The translations under genes and the position numbers were made by a program. A model generated the notes under the pieces. That model saw only the letters and a list, made by a program, of their open reading frames with translations, did no database searches and was not told the DNA's origin. Positions 9,662 to 16,690 of a stretch of 17,044 nucleotides of DNA are shown piece after piece. This DNA comes from Hamiltosporidium magnivora (Eukaryota; Microsporidia; Dubosqiidae), in NCBI GenBank assembly GCA_004325065.1, contig PITI01000200.1:1-17044 (forward strand). Direction: 5' to 3'. Position 1 is the stretch's first letter, and each line of letters opens with the position of its first letter.

Positions 9662-10738
9662 TTAATTAATCTTATTATAAAATAGATGTTCTTTAACAAA
9701 CTTCAACATTCTTTTCCTATAAACTTTAGGTTCAACACAAGAAAAATTTTTCATACAAAAAAATTTATAGAAAAAATTTTCTATCATTTTTTTCCAAGAC
9801 CAAGGAGTTAGAATATCAATTATACCGATATAATAGATTTCTTTAAAAGCCGTAGAATTATTATCAGAGGAATATCCGCCATATTCTTTAGAGAATATAC
9901 TGTTACTACTATTAAATTCATTTGTTATAGGAAATCTAAATGGTAATATTTCAAAGTTATCTTCATCTTTACTTTTTACACAAATATTAGAATTTAATTC
10001 ATTTTGTTCTATTGAACAGTCTAATGTTCCATTTGTAGCGATAGCTATAAACAAACTGTAATCCATAATTTTATGGTCTCTAAGAAATTCTGTGTCTCTT
10101 TTTAATTGAGAAATAAAATTCATTCGTTTATGACTTAGAAATAGTTTGGTTTTGTTTTTACACCAATCAATATCTTTTAAAACACTAAACATGTCTGTTT
10201 TATTGCCTTTTCTTCCATGTTCAGAACCTTTCAAATCATATATATCTACCGGTCTTCTATTCGGAGGTAAAATATTATTCATTATAACAAAATATACCGG
10301 AGAAAACCCACCAACCTTAATTCTATAACAACCAAAATACCGAGTAATTAAAGAACTTGTATTTTCAGATAAAAAGACGCAATATTCTGGTAAGATACAC
10401 ATTAAAATATTCTTTTCTATTTTTGAAATAATTTTAATAACAAATTTAAAATTTTGACTGTAAAATATCATTTTGTCCTTTTTCTTATCAAATTCACTAG
10501 AAAGTATATAATCTGTACTTATTTCAGATTCTATATTTTCATATTCACTGCCTGTAATTTGCCGAATAGAATTAAAAATTTTAGGTGAATAACTCTTTAA
10601 AATGAAATCTGAATATTTAATATCTTTTTCTTCTAATTCCGATTCAAGTACATTTTCTAAAGATCGCATTTTTGCTTTGGTTATTCCTAATAAAATATTG
10701 TATATTAGTTTGTGGTTATGTCTTAATCCTTCTTCCAT
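9662..10738 (-). CDS. MSS4: Phosphatidylinositol-phosphate kinase, probably type I (PI4P 5-kinase)
   Basis: This protein phosphorylates a phosphatidylinositol monophosphate; type I enzymes convert PI4P to PI(4,5)P2 at the plasma membrane. The 358 residues are essentially a bare PIPK domain. It shows the SYSPKIFNSIRQITG block (49-63, like the family's DYAPxVFrxLRxxfGI), the ATP-binding lysine K102 in FVIKIISK, and IYDLKGSEHGR (166-176). LKRDTEFLRDHKIMDYSL (212-229) supplies the catalytic Asp, and YIGIIDIL (303-310) the Mg-binding Asp308. The activation loop is 311-345, with a KK pair (316-317), Glu320 and EPKVYRKRMLKF. An ungapped alignment with recalled yeast Mss4 puts Glu320 on the type I specificity glutamate. 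Oddity: where a GxSGS-type loop is expected (about 83-92) the protein reads FDKKKDKMIF, with no glycine. It lacks the large N-terminal extension of yeast Mss4. The start is a true ATG without a CCC motif. The family is certain; the subtype is inferred. Confidence 0.88.
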   Translation of the reverse strand: MEEGLRHNHKLIYNILLGITKAKMRSLENVLESELEEKDIKYSDFILKSYSPKIFNSIRQITGSEYENIESEISTDYILSSEFDKKKDKMIFYSQNFKFVIKIISKIEKNILMCILPEYCVFLSENTSSLITRYFGCYRIKVGGFSPVYFVIMNNILPPNRRPVDIYDLKGSEHGRKGNKTDMFSVLKDIDWCKNKTKLFLSHKRMNFISQLKRDTEFLRDHKIMDYSLFIAIATNGTLDCSIEQNELNSNICVKSKDEDNFEILPFRFPITNEFNSSNSIFSKEYGGYSSDNNSTAFKEIYYIGIIDILTPWSWKKMIENFFYKFFCMKNFSCVEPKVYRKRMLKFVKEHLFYNKIN

Positions 10739-10884
10739 TCTTTATTTGTTTATCTTGTTTTTTTAAAATAAATTTGTTTGTTTATTTTAAACCTTCGAAA
10801 TTTTTATTTATCAGTATTCATTGTTTACCAGGTTTTTTTATAAAAAAAATATATAAATTTGTCAAAAAAATATAGAAATTTTGT

Positions 10885-10939
10885 ATAATTTCATATAATT
10901 GTTCATAAATTTGTATGAATTATTTTTGTATGAAATTAT
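10885..10939. repeat. 11-bp inverted repeat upstream of the PIP kinase
   Basis: ATAATTTCATA (10885-10895) and TATGAAATTAT (10929-10939) are perfect reverse complements, separated by 33 bp. The repeat lies about 150-200 bp before the kinase start. The right arm is also close to a nearby direct copy (TTTGTATGAATTAT), so it may be part of a small AT-rich repeat cluster and not an operator. Confidence 0.4.
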
Positions 10940-10949
10940 CATCTTTTTT

Positions 10950-11015
10950 AATTTCTAAACATCTTAATTTCTAAACAATCCAATTTCTTAATAATCTAAA
11001 TTCTAAACAATGTAA
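10950..11015. repeat. Short degenerate direct repeats (AATTTCTAAACA type)
   Basis: AATTTCTAAACA occurs exactly at 10950-10961 and 10966-10977, followed by two diverged versions (CAATTTCTTAATAATC from 10981 and AAATTCTAAACAATG from 10998). The spacing of about 16 bp is irregular. This is low-complexity expansion in non-coding DNA. Confidence 0.5.
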
Positions 11016-11999
11016 TTGATTTGATATTTTTTAATATTTTTCTACCCAAAACTTTAATCTAGACTAATAGAAGAAATTCAATTTCTTAATATTTTAACTC
11101 AATAGAACATTTAGCAACTCAATGTGAAAAAATGCTTGGACATGACTATACTGTATAACTATTATATATTACCAGATTTTATAATATTTTTGCTTATTTA
11201 ATAAAATCTTAAGACAATCTAAAAAAATTAACAAATAATTCATTTCCTAGAATTCTTTCAAAAATTTTATTAGATTTATGATTTGACATAAAAATAAAAT
11301 ATTGTGAGTTTATCTTAGATAAGAGATTAAACAAGACAATGCAAATAAATATAGATATTATATTTTTGAAACTGAAAAACCAAGTTATACTGCTTGTTAG
11401 CAAATGAGTTGAGTCTTATTTATAAATGTAGCGTTGAAATAATTCCTTATGTGATAAAACCATAATATTGTTATTGATTTTACAATTCTAAGTCAGAATA
11501 TATACATGCATTCAATGTAAAGCATTCGGAAAAAATCTGGCAAACTTTAAAAAAATAAATTATAAATAAAATGATAATATTTCTAAAAGAATAACAATAA
11601 ACGAAATACTAATAAAAAACCATAATATGCTTCTATACGCGGCCTCATAGTGAAACATAAATTTATATATTTGTTAAATAGATAAGCTTAAGCTAATTAT
11701 TCAAATTGAAAGTAGGAATCAAAAATAATGAATTATTAAGGCAAATATAAGGTATTAAATATGTAACAAAAATAAATGATATTTGCTTTTAGAATTCATT
11801 TTTTAACTTTGAGTTAAAAAGAAATTAAATTTACTTACTTACTCAATGGTATTACAGCTAATTAAGAGCCCTATCTTTATTTACTATAAACTTCCATCTG
11901 TCACATCAATTAAATTTATTTATGGCTAAGAAAACGCTAAATATAAATTTTTTTTGAACTTTTAATTTTCAAATTAAATACCTCGATTTACATACAAAA

Positions 12000-12228
12000 T
12001 AGAAATAATAGAAATAATATAAAATAACAATGGAAAATAATAGAAATATTAAAAACAATGGAAATATTAAAAGAAATAAAAATAACGAAAAGTAATAGAA
12101 AGAAATATAAACAATGCAAATGAAAGATAGGAAATAAAAATATCAGAAAAAAATAAAAATATCAAAAAGTAATAAAAAATAATAAAAACAACAGAAAGAA
12201 ATGAAAATATTAAAAAGGAATAAAAATC
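12000..12228. repeat. Purine-rich simple-sequence block (ATAGAAATA-like) 3' of eL13
   Basis: The + strand consists almost entirely of A, with T and G, in short shifting units such as AATAGAAATAATAG, GGAAATATTAAAA and AAATAAAAATATC. It begins after a T-rich segment and stops at the end of the eL13 coding sequence. On the eL13 strand it is a T/C-rich trailer. It looks like degenerate microsatellite expansion, and the eL13 transcript may end inside it. Confidence 0.6.
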
Positions 12229-12717
12229 TCAATAATTTAATATTTCTTCGACAGAAATAGATTCAATCTTCTTCGGTTCATTCCTAATAGGAAGTAAAAC
12301 ACCTTTATATTGTTCAACCTTACTTTTAACTGCCTCTTTCCTATCCTTATAAATAACTATCTTAGAAAGATATTCTTTAATTCTTAAAACATTCTGATCA
12401 AAAGCTTCTTTACTGGTATTTCTTCTACGAGAATCAACAGAAATTCCAATCGTTCTAGCATATCTGTAATCCAACCCAGCAGATTTACACTCCTCAAAAG
12501 TAAAACCTTTACCATATCTTTCTTTCCAGTTATATCTTGCTGAACGACATCGTACCACTGGCTTTAACTTGTTCAATGGCATTGGATATATCATTTTAGC
12601 TTTCTTTATTCTTCTTTCTCTTCTTCGTTCTTTATTTGCATTTTTATCAAACCAATTCTTAAAAATCAAAGAACTTTTTTTAAAGTGGTTGCTTACCAAA
12701 GCATTATTTCTTCTCAT
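12229..12717 (-). CDS. RPL13: 60S ribosomal protein eL13 (RPL13)
   Basis: This is a structural protein of the large ribosomal subunit. The 162 residues carry the family's landmarks in order: a basic N-terminus with HFKK and NWFDKNANKERRRERRIKKA (about 21-40, matching the WFNQPARKxRRRxxRxxKA region), then PVVRCRSARYN (53-63). GKGFTFEECKSAGLDYRYARTIGISVDSRRRN (69-100) is the signature block and is nearly canonical, and LLPIRN (141-146) corresponds to the (V/M)PV(V/I)RN segment. The protein is clearly shorter than the roughly 200-residue yeast and animal forms and stops soon after LLPIRN, so the usual C-terminal helical tail is missing. It uses an ATG start with CCC seven bases upstream. It is divergent from the uS9 gene with 588 bp between the starts. 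No intron is visible. Confidence 0.95.
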   Translation of the reverse strand: MRRNNALVSNHFKKSSLIFKNWFDKNANKERRRERRIKKAKMIYPMPLNKLKPVVRCRSARYNWKERYGKGFTFEECKSAGLDYRYARTIGISVDSRRRNTSKEAFDQNVLRIKEYLSKIVIYKDRKEAVKSKVEQYKGVLLPIRNEPKKIESISVEEILNY

Positions 12718-12724
12718 TTTTTTA

Positions 12725-12727
12725 GGG
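12725..12727 (-). promoter_or_regulatory. CCC start-proximal motif of eL13
   Basis: On the gene strand GCCC lies seven bases before the ATG, with only T and A between (reading GCCCTAAAAAA then ATG). It is flanked on the far side by a run of ten A/T bases. The same layout occurs before uS9 and SEC21. Confidence 0.45.
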
Positions 12728-12844
12728 CAAAAAAAAAATTTTTATTTGAAAAATTATTTAACAGAAAAAAAAAGAGGATTTGAGAAACTTAAGAGAAATA
12801 TTTTTGTTTAAAATAAAATCCAAAGAAAAAAAAATTTTATTAAA

Positions 12845-13070
12845 AATTTCATAGTAGATTTTATAGGAGATTTCATAATAGATTTATAGTAGATTATATA
12901 ATAGGGTTATCTAAGATTCATAGTAGATGTATAACAGATTTATAAAAGAAACAATAATAGATTTATAATAAATTTTATAAAAGAAACAATAACAGATTTA
13001 TAAAAGAAACAATAACTGATTTATAAAATATTTATAATAAATTTATAACAGAAAAAATAATAAATTCATA
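12845..13070. repeat. Short tandem repeats in the eL13/uS9 divergent intergenic region
   Basis: The 19-bp unit TTTATAAAAGAAACAATAA is present in three exact copies at 12939-12957, 12974-12992 and 12997-13015 (offsets 35 and 23 bp). On the left (about 12850-12935) is a looser array of TAGTAGATT / ATAATAGATTTATA units, and on the right (13016-13070) degenerate TTTATAA units. The array sits between two divergent ribosomal protein genes, so it could be spacer slippage or a repeated promoter element. The sequence alone does not decide. Confidence 0.75.
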
Positions 13071-13299
13071 GGTAACGAGAACTATTAATATTCAGAAATA
13101 TAATTAAAGTAGGAAATATAATTAAAGTAAAAAATAATTATTCTCTATTATAAATAACCCTAAAATCTTCTTTAAATAATTTCTTATTATAATACCTCTT
13201 ATTAAATTCTCTTTTACCTCTCACTGTTGAGGATCTATTATTTCAAATTTATAAATATTTTAAAATTTATTTTTCTTTAAAATAAAATAAAAAATAAAA

Positions 13300-13302
13300 C
13301 CC
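13300..13302 (+). promoter_or_regulatory. CCC start-proximal motif of uS9
   Basis: AAACCCTAA immediately precedes the ATG at 13306, with the CCC ending three bases before it. The preceding 30 bases are almost only A and T. A very short 5' leader fits this position. Confidence 0.45.
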
Positions 13303-13305
13303 TAA

Positions 13306-13740
13306 ATGTCAAATATAAAAGAAGCAATCGCGTTGGGATCTAAAAAAACAGCAAAAGCAACTTCTATTTGTACTGAAGTATCAGAACCATTTATAAGAAT
13401 AAATAAAGTACCATTAAATATATTTCAAGACAAATTAATGCTATATAAAATGAAAGAAGTAATAAATGTGGTTGGTACTGATGTATTGTCAAACTTAGGA
13501 TTTGATATAAGTGTACGTGGGGGTGGTAATACATCTTCTATATATGCAGTTAGACAAGCGTTTGCCAAGAGTATTATTGCGTATTATGGTAAGTATTTTG
13601 ATGAATATATCAAACAAGAAATTAAAAATAAGTTGTTGGCATTTGATCGATATTCTTTAATTACCGATCCTAGAAGGGCAGAAGCTAAGAAGTTTGGTGG
13701 TCCAGGTGCACGTGCAAGGTATCAGAAGTCTTATCGATAA
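13306..13740 (+). CDS. RPS16: 40S ribosomal protein uS9 (RPS16)
   Basis: This is a small-subunit ribosomal protein whose C-terminal tail reaches the decoding/P-site region of the ribosome. The 144 residues match the eukaryotic S16/uS9 length and order: GSKKTAKATS near 11-20 (the gRKKtAtA block), RINKVPLNIF (31-40), and ISVRGGGNTSSIYAVRQAFAKSI (68-90, the GGGxxxQiyAiRqaiaKal block). Then come AYYGKYFD (92-99), DRYSLITDPRRAEAKKFGG (114-132) and the invariant ending GARARYQKSYR (134-144). The start is a true ATG just after CCCTAA, and no intron interrupts the 5' end. It is divergent from eL13, so the two share an intergenic region. The identification is firm. Confidence 0.97.
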   Translation: MSNIKEAIALGSKKTAKATSICTEVSEPFIRINKVPLNIFQDKLMLYKMKEVINVVGTDVLSNLGFDISVRGGGNTSSIYAVRQAFAKSIIAYYGKYFDEYIKQEIKNKLLAFDRYSLITDPRRAEAKKFGGPGARARYQKSYR

Positions 13741-13817
13741 AGTGATTTTTATTTAATTATTTTTTGTAATTTTGTTTTTGATTTCCTTTCTTTAATTCTA
13801 CTTCTTTTTTCTATTTT

Positions 13818-13962
13818 CTCGTATATTTTCTCTCCTTAAATTTCTATTGAAATCTCATTTTTCTTGTATTATATTTTATATTTTTAATTTCTCGTTTATT
13901 TTTTATTTTTCTCCTTAAATTTCTATTGAAATCTCATTTTTCTTGTATTATAGTTTATATTT
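13818..13962. repeat. Two-copy tandem duplication of about 79 bp
   Basis: The segment 13832-13873 (beginning CTCCTTAAATTTC, ending TTGTATTATA) recurs exactly at 13911-13952, 79 bp downstream. The similarity extends to the left (CTCGTATATTTT at 13818, CTCGTTTATTTT at 13891, with a 6-bp insertion in the second copy) and to the right (TTTTATATTT / GTTTATATTT). Forty-two identical bases indicate a fairly recent duplication. Confidence 0.85.
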
Positions 13963-13975
13963 GCCATTCTTCTAT

Positions 13976-14150
13976 ACTTCAAATTTCTAGATTTTTATTT
14001 CAGAACTTCAATTTCCGAGTTTTTTTCAAATCTCAAATTCCTTTATTTTTATTCCAAACTTCAAATTTCTAGATTTTTATTTCAGAACTTCAATTTTATG
14101 AATTCTTATTTCAAAACTTCAATTTTAAAAATTATTATTTCATAATTTTA
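13976..14150. repeat. Direct repeats of an ACTTCAAATTTCTAG unit
   Basis: A 39-bp string starting ACTTCAAATTTCTAG and ending AGAACTTCAATTT occurs exactly at 13976-14014 and 14058-14096, 82 bp apart. It is itself composed of smaller units (TTATTTCAGAACTTCAATTT) that continue in diverged form to about 14150 (TTATTTCAAAACTTCAATTT, then TTATTTCATAATTTTAATTT). This is a nested repeat: a ~30-bp monomer and an 82-bp higher-order unit. Confidence 0.85.
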
Positions 14151-14274
14151 ATTTATATAATTTCCCAAGTTCTCTTCTCAGGTCAGTGTTATTGCATTAA
14201 TTGAATATTTTTTTTTCTTATCATTTGAAGCAAAACAAGTTTCATCTTTAAATACATTTGGTTTTGTAAAATAA

Positions 14275-15177
14275 ATGGAAAATAAAAATTCAGAGAAAAT
14301 ATTGATTGTTATTACTTCAATAATAAGTTCTTTGCTAACAATGGTAGCCAACAAATATATTGTGTCTGTATTAAAATTTGAAATGCAATTTTTATTTTTA
14401 GGAATACAATCTACTACAGTGGTGATAGTTCTAAGTATATTGATATCTATAAAAATTATAAATGTGAAAAATACAAGGTGGAAAGGTTTAATAAGATGGA
14501 GTCCTTCTGCTTTACTTCTGTCTTTAATGATATATACTGGAAGTAAAAGTATTTATTATTTGCCGATATCCATATTTTCTATATTTAAAAATGTGACGAT
14601 TATTGTTGTAGCAGTAGCTGAATGGTTTTTGTATAGAAAAAAAATTGATAAAATTTCTTATATTTCTTTTGGTTGTGTATTTTTGAGTTCGTTGATAGGT
14701 GAAAAGGCAAATTTTAAAATTGAATTTTACGGGTATTTTTGGACAATTTTAAATATATTTTTTACGGCTTTTTATTTGATATTTTTGAAAATTACTATCA
14801 AAAAAGAGAATACAAATGATTTTGAATCGGTGTTCTACTGTAATCTGATTTCAATACCGATTTTATTTGGATGCTCACTTATTTTTGACAAAATAGATAT
14901 TAGAATATTAAATTTCGATAGAATAATGATAAATATACTGTTTTGGATATTTCTTTCCAGTATATCAGCATTTTTTATATCTTATAGCACAGTATGGTGC
15001 TTAAGGTTATTATCTTCTACTACACTTTCCATGCTAGGTGCTATAAATAAGATATTGGTTTCCTTTTCAGGTATTTTAATAATTGGCGAAGATAATGTAA
15101 ATATTGTGAAAATAATATCTTTGGTTATAGGTTCTGCAGCAGGAATACTCTATTCATTTAATATAAGAAAAGAATGA
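14275..15177 (+). CDS. VRG4: Nucleotide-sugar transporter, GDP-mannose transporter type (Vrg4-like)
   Basis: This is a Golgi-membrane antiporter of the drug/metabolite transporter superfamily. Vrg4-type members bring GDP-mannose into the Golgi lumen in exchange for GMP. The 300 residues form about ten hydrophobic segments spread through the protein. Family marks visible: IFSIFKNVTII (100-110, Vrg4 has a similar IFKNLTII), DFESVFYCN (182-190, the FYNN substrate-binding motif with the first Asn replaced by Cys189), and SSTTLSMLGAINKI (247-260, the GALNK motif as GAINK at 255-259). Both termini are short and probably cytosolic. The ATG start follows a pyrimidine-rich spacer and has no CCC motif. 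Family membership is secure. GDP-mannose as substrate is inferred from the GAINK and FYCN motifs, and another nucleotide sugar remains possible because of the Cys substitution. Confidence 0.85.
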   Translation: MENKNSEKILIVITSIISSLLTMVANKYIVSVLKFEMQFLFLGIQSTTVVIVLSILISIKIINVKNTRWKGLIRWSPSALLLSLMIYTGSKSIYYLPISIFSIFKNVTIIVVAVAEWFLYRKKIDKISYISFGCVFLSSLIGEKANFKIEFYGYFWTILNIFFTAFYLIFLKITIKKENTNDFESVFYCNLISIPILFGCSLIFDKIDIRILNFDRIMINILFWIFLSSISAFFISYSTVWCLRLLSSTTLSMLGAINKILVSFSGILIIGEDNVNIVKIISLVIGSAAGILYSFNIRKE

Positions 15178-15868
15178 AAATACTTTTTTTAAGTTCGCAG
15201 GATACAATTATTTCCATAGATAAATTTATAATTAAATCTTTAATGGCTATTAAATAACTTTTACAAGCGTTGGGAATTTAGTTTCTAGGCGCGGATTAAA
15301 TACAAATGATTGACTAAAAAGCAAATTAATTCATTGATTTTTTACCATAAAAAATCCTAAGATAATTTTAGAATTATTAAATATTACAAATTTATCTTAC
15401 AAATATATTCATATATTAGATAGATCACTACAATAAGTTATAATACCGGTAAAATAAATATAAATCCTTGAATTTGTTTGTTAAAACCAACTTGATTTTA
15501 TAAAATAGTTTATCTAAAAAGTATTTTTATAGATCTCAATGAAAGTCTATTGTAAATAAAATTTAAGCAAATATGTATATATATATTTACTAACATTTTT
15601 GGAATCCCAAGTAAAACAAATTTCATTTCTAAATCTTTGAAAATTATAACTGATCGGATGAAAATATGATTTTTATGATTTAACCGATTCAAATGTAGAA
15701 TTTTATTCCAATCCTTGTATTATTTTAGCAAAACCGAGATATAAGCACAAGGAGAACTCTAAAAACATAATATTTAAATATTACAAAAGAATTAAATATA
15801 TACCTCTTAAAATACTAATTTAAATAGAAAAATGAATCTAAAAAAATAAACTAACATTTAATATCATA
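15178..15868. other. AT-rich intergenic region, nothing recognised
   Basis: This is the 3' spacer between the convergent transporter and macro-domain genes. The only open stretch, on the minus strand at 15510-15692, begins with TTG and has chance-like content. There is a small GC spike at about 15288-15295 (GGCGCGGA) without context. No repeats or RNA features were seen. Confidence 0.5.
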
Positions 15869-16690
15869 TTAAATATTAAAATACACCTTAATATCTTTAA
15901 AATCAGCATTTTGAATAAATTTTTTTACTGCCAATTGAACAGCATTTAAAAACTCCGATTCGCTAAATCCTTCACTCGGATTTGATTCACAGAATATCCC
16001 GCCTGAAATTAACGGAAAAATAATGTGACTACATTTAAGATTTTTTGCTTGAAATAGACAGTCTTTATAGGCTTTTATAAGAGTTTCAGTAACCCCTGAC
16101 AGGCTTTTAACGTATTTTTGTGTTCCAACCAAACAGGCCTGTGGACCTACAACGTGAAATACATGTCCTTCAATAAAATTTGAAACAGCCACAAGCCCAA
16201 TTTTCTTCGGATCTAATTTCCGTAACCGATTTAACATTTTCAAATCACACCACTCTTTTTGTCCCTGTTGATCAGTTATTATACCATATCTTCCACCAAC
16301 CCATACAGTAATACCAGCATTCAGACCACCCATTCCGGGTTTTACTTCTGAATTAGCAGCATTTACAATACCTAAGCAAGTTATTTTTTCTTTCCCGAAT
16401 CCCATTTCTTCATAACCAATATCTTCATTAAACATAAATGAAACAGTTTTTACTTTCGATTGATTCTGTAAATATTCCTTGAACGATGCCTTCATTCTAA
16501 TACATATCTCTTCATCTTCAACGTCTTTTCCATCTTCTATTACAAAATCTTTTTTACATTTATAACTTTTGAAATAGTATCTTACAACAAAGTAAATAAA
16601 AAATGGAATGAACCCAACCAAAATACGAAAACTAAGTGGCCATTCCACCAGTATTTTATATATATTCAAAGCAAATTCAGAAATTTCCAT
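15869..16690 (-). CDS. Membrane-anchored macro-domain protein
   Basis: Macro domains bind ADP-ribose and related metabolites; some remove ADP-ribose from proteins or RNA. Counting from the ATG at 16690 the product has 273 residues. A hydrophobic segment at about 22-40 (ILVGFIPFFIYFVVRYYF) is followed by Lys/Arg-rich residues 37-47, which predicts one anchor with the rest in the cytosol. The macro domain spans about 80-273: IVNAANS (108-114, the hallmark NAAN), GMGGLNAGI (119-127, the ligand loop), VFHVVGPQ (177-184), and FPLISGGIF (215-223, the P-x-I-S/T-x-G-x-F motif). Compared with MacroD hydrolases, the loop GGGVDGxIH reads MGGLNAGIT, so the catalytic-type Asp and His appear as Asn124/Ala125 and Thr128. 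It may bind without hydrolysing. The open frame runs four codons further upstream to a TTG (16702), but a eukaryotic start favours the ATG. Target and function are unknown. Confidence 0.8.
   Translation of the reverse strand: MEISEFALNIYKILVEWPLSFRILVGFIPFFIYFVVRYYFKSYKCKKDFVIEDGKDVEDEEICIRMKASFKEYLQNQSKVKTVSFMFNEDIGYEEMGFGKEKITCLGIVNAANSEVKPGMGGLNAGITVWVGGRYGIITDQQGQKEWCDLKMLNRLRKLDPKKIGLVAVSNFIEGHVFHVVGPQACLVGTQKYVKSLSGVTETLIKAYKDCLFQAKNLKCSHIIFPLISGGIFCESNPSEGFSESEFLNAVQLAVKKFIQNADFKDIKVYFNI

Larger units (their letters stand above)
10739..11999. other. AT-rich intergenic region upstream of the PIP kinase
   Basis: The 140 bases next to the kinase start are T-rich on the + strand (A-rich on the gene strand). 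An 11-bp inverted repeat lies at 10885-10939 and short degenerate repeats at 10950-11015. The open stretch on the minus strand at 11209-11403 begins with TTG and is not supported as a gene. Nothing else is recognised. Confidence 0.5.
13741..14274. other. Pyrimidine-rich spacer between uS9 and the transporter
   Basis: No ORF lies here. The + strand is strongly T/C-biased and almost wholly built from direct repeats, which are listed separately. The 60 bases before the transporter start are A/T with a TTTGG at about 14258-14262 and no CCC motif. Confidence 0.55.

Noticed and set aside
10146..10328. 60-codon + frame
   Set aside because: It is antisense to the PIP kinase coding sequence.
10672..10875. 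67-codon + frame, Phe-rich
   Set aside because: It is antisense to the kinase N-terminus and its T-rich upstream region.
11209..11403. 64-codon frame on the minus strand
   Set aside because: It begins with TTG and is hydrophobic by AT-richness; there is no support.
12569..12811. 80-codon + frame
   Set aside because: It is antisense to eL13, which is certain on the other strand.
15510..15692. 60-codon frame on the minus strand
   Set aside because: It begins with TTG and has no recognisable features.
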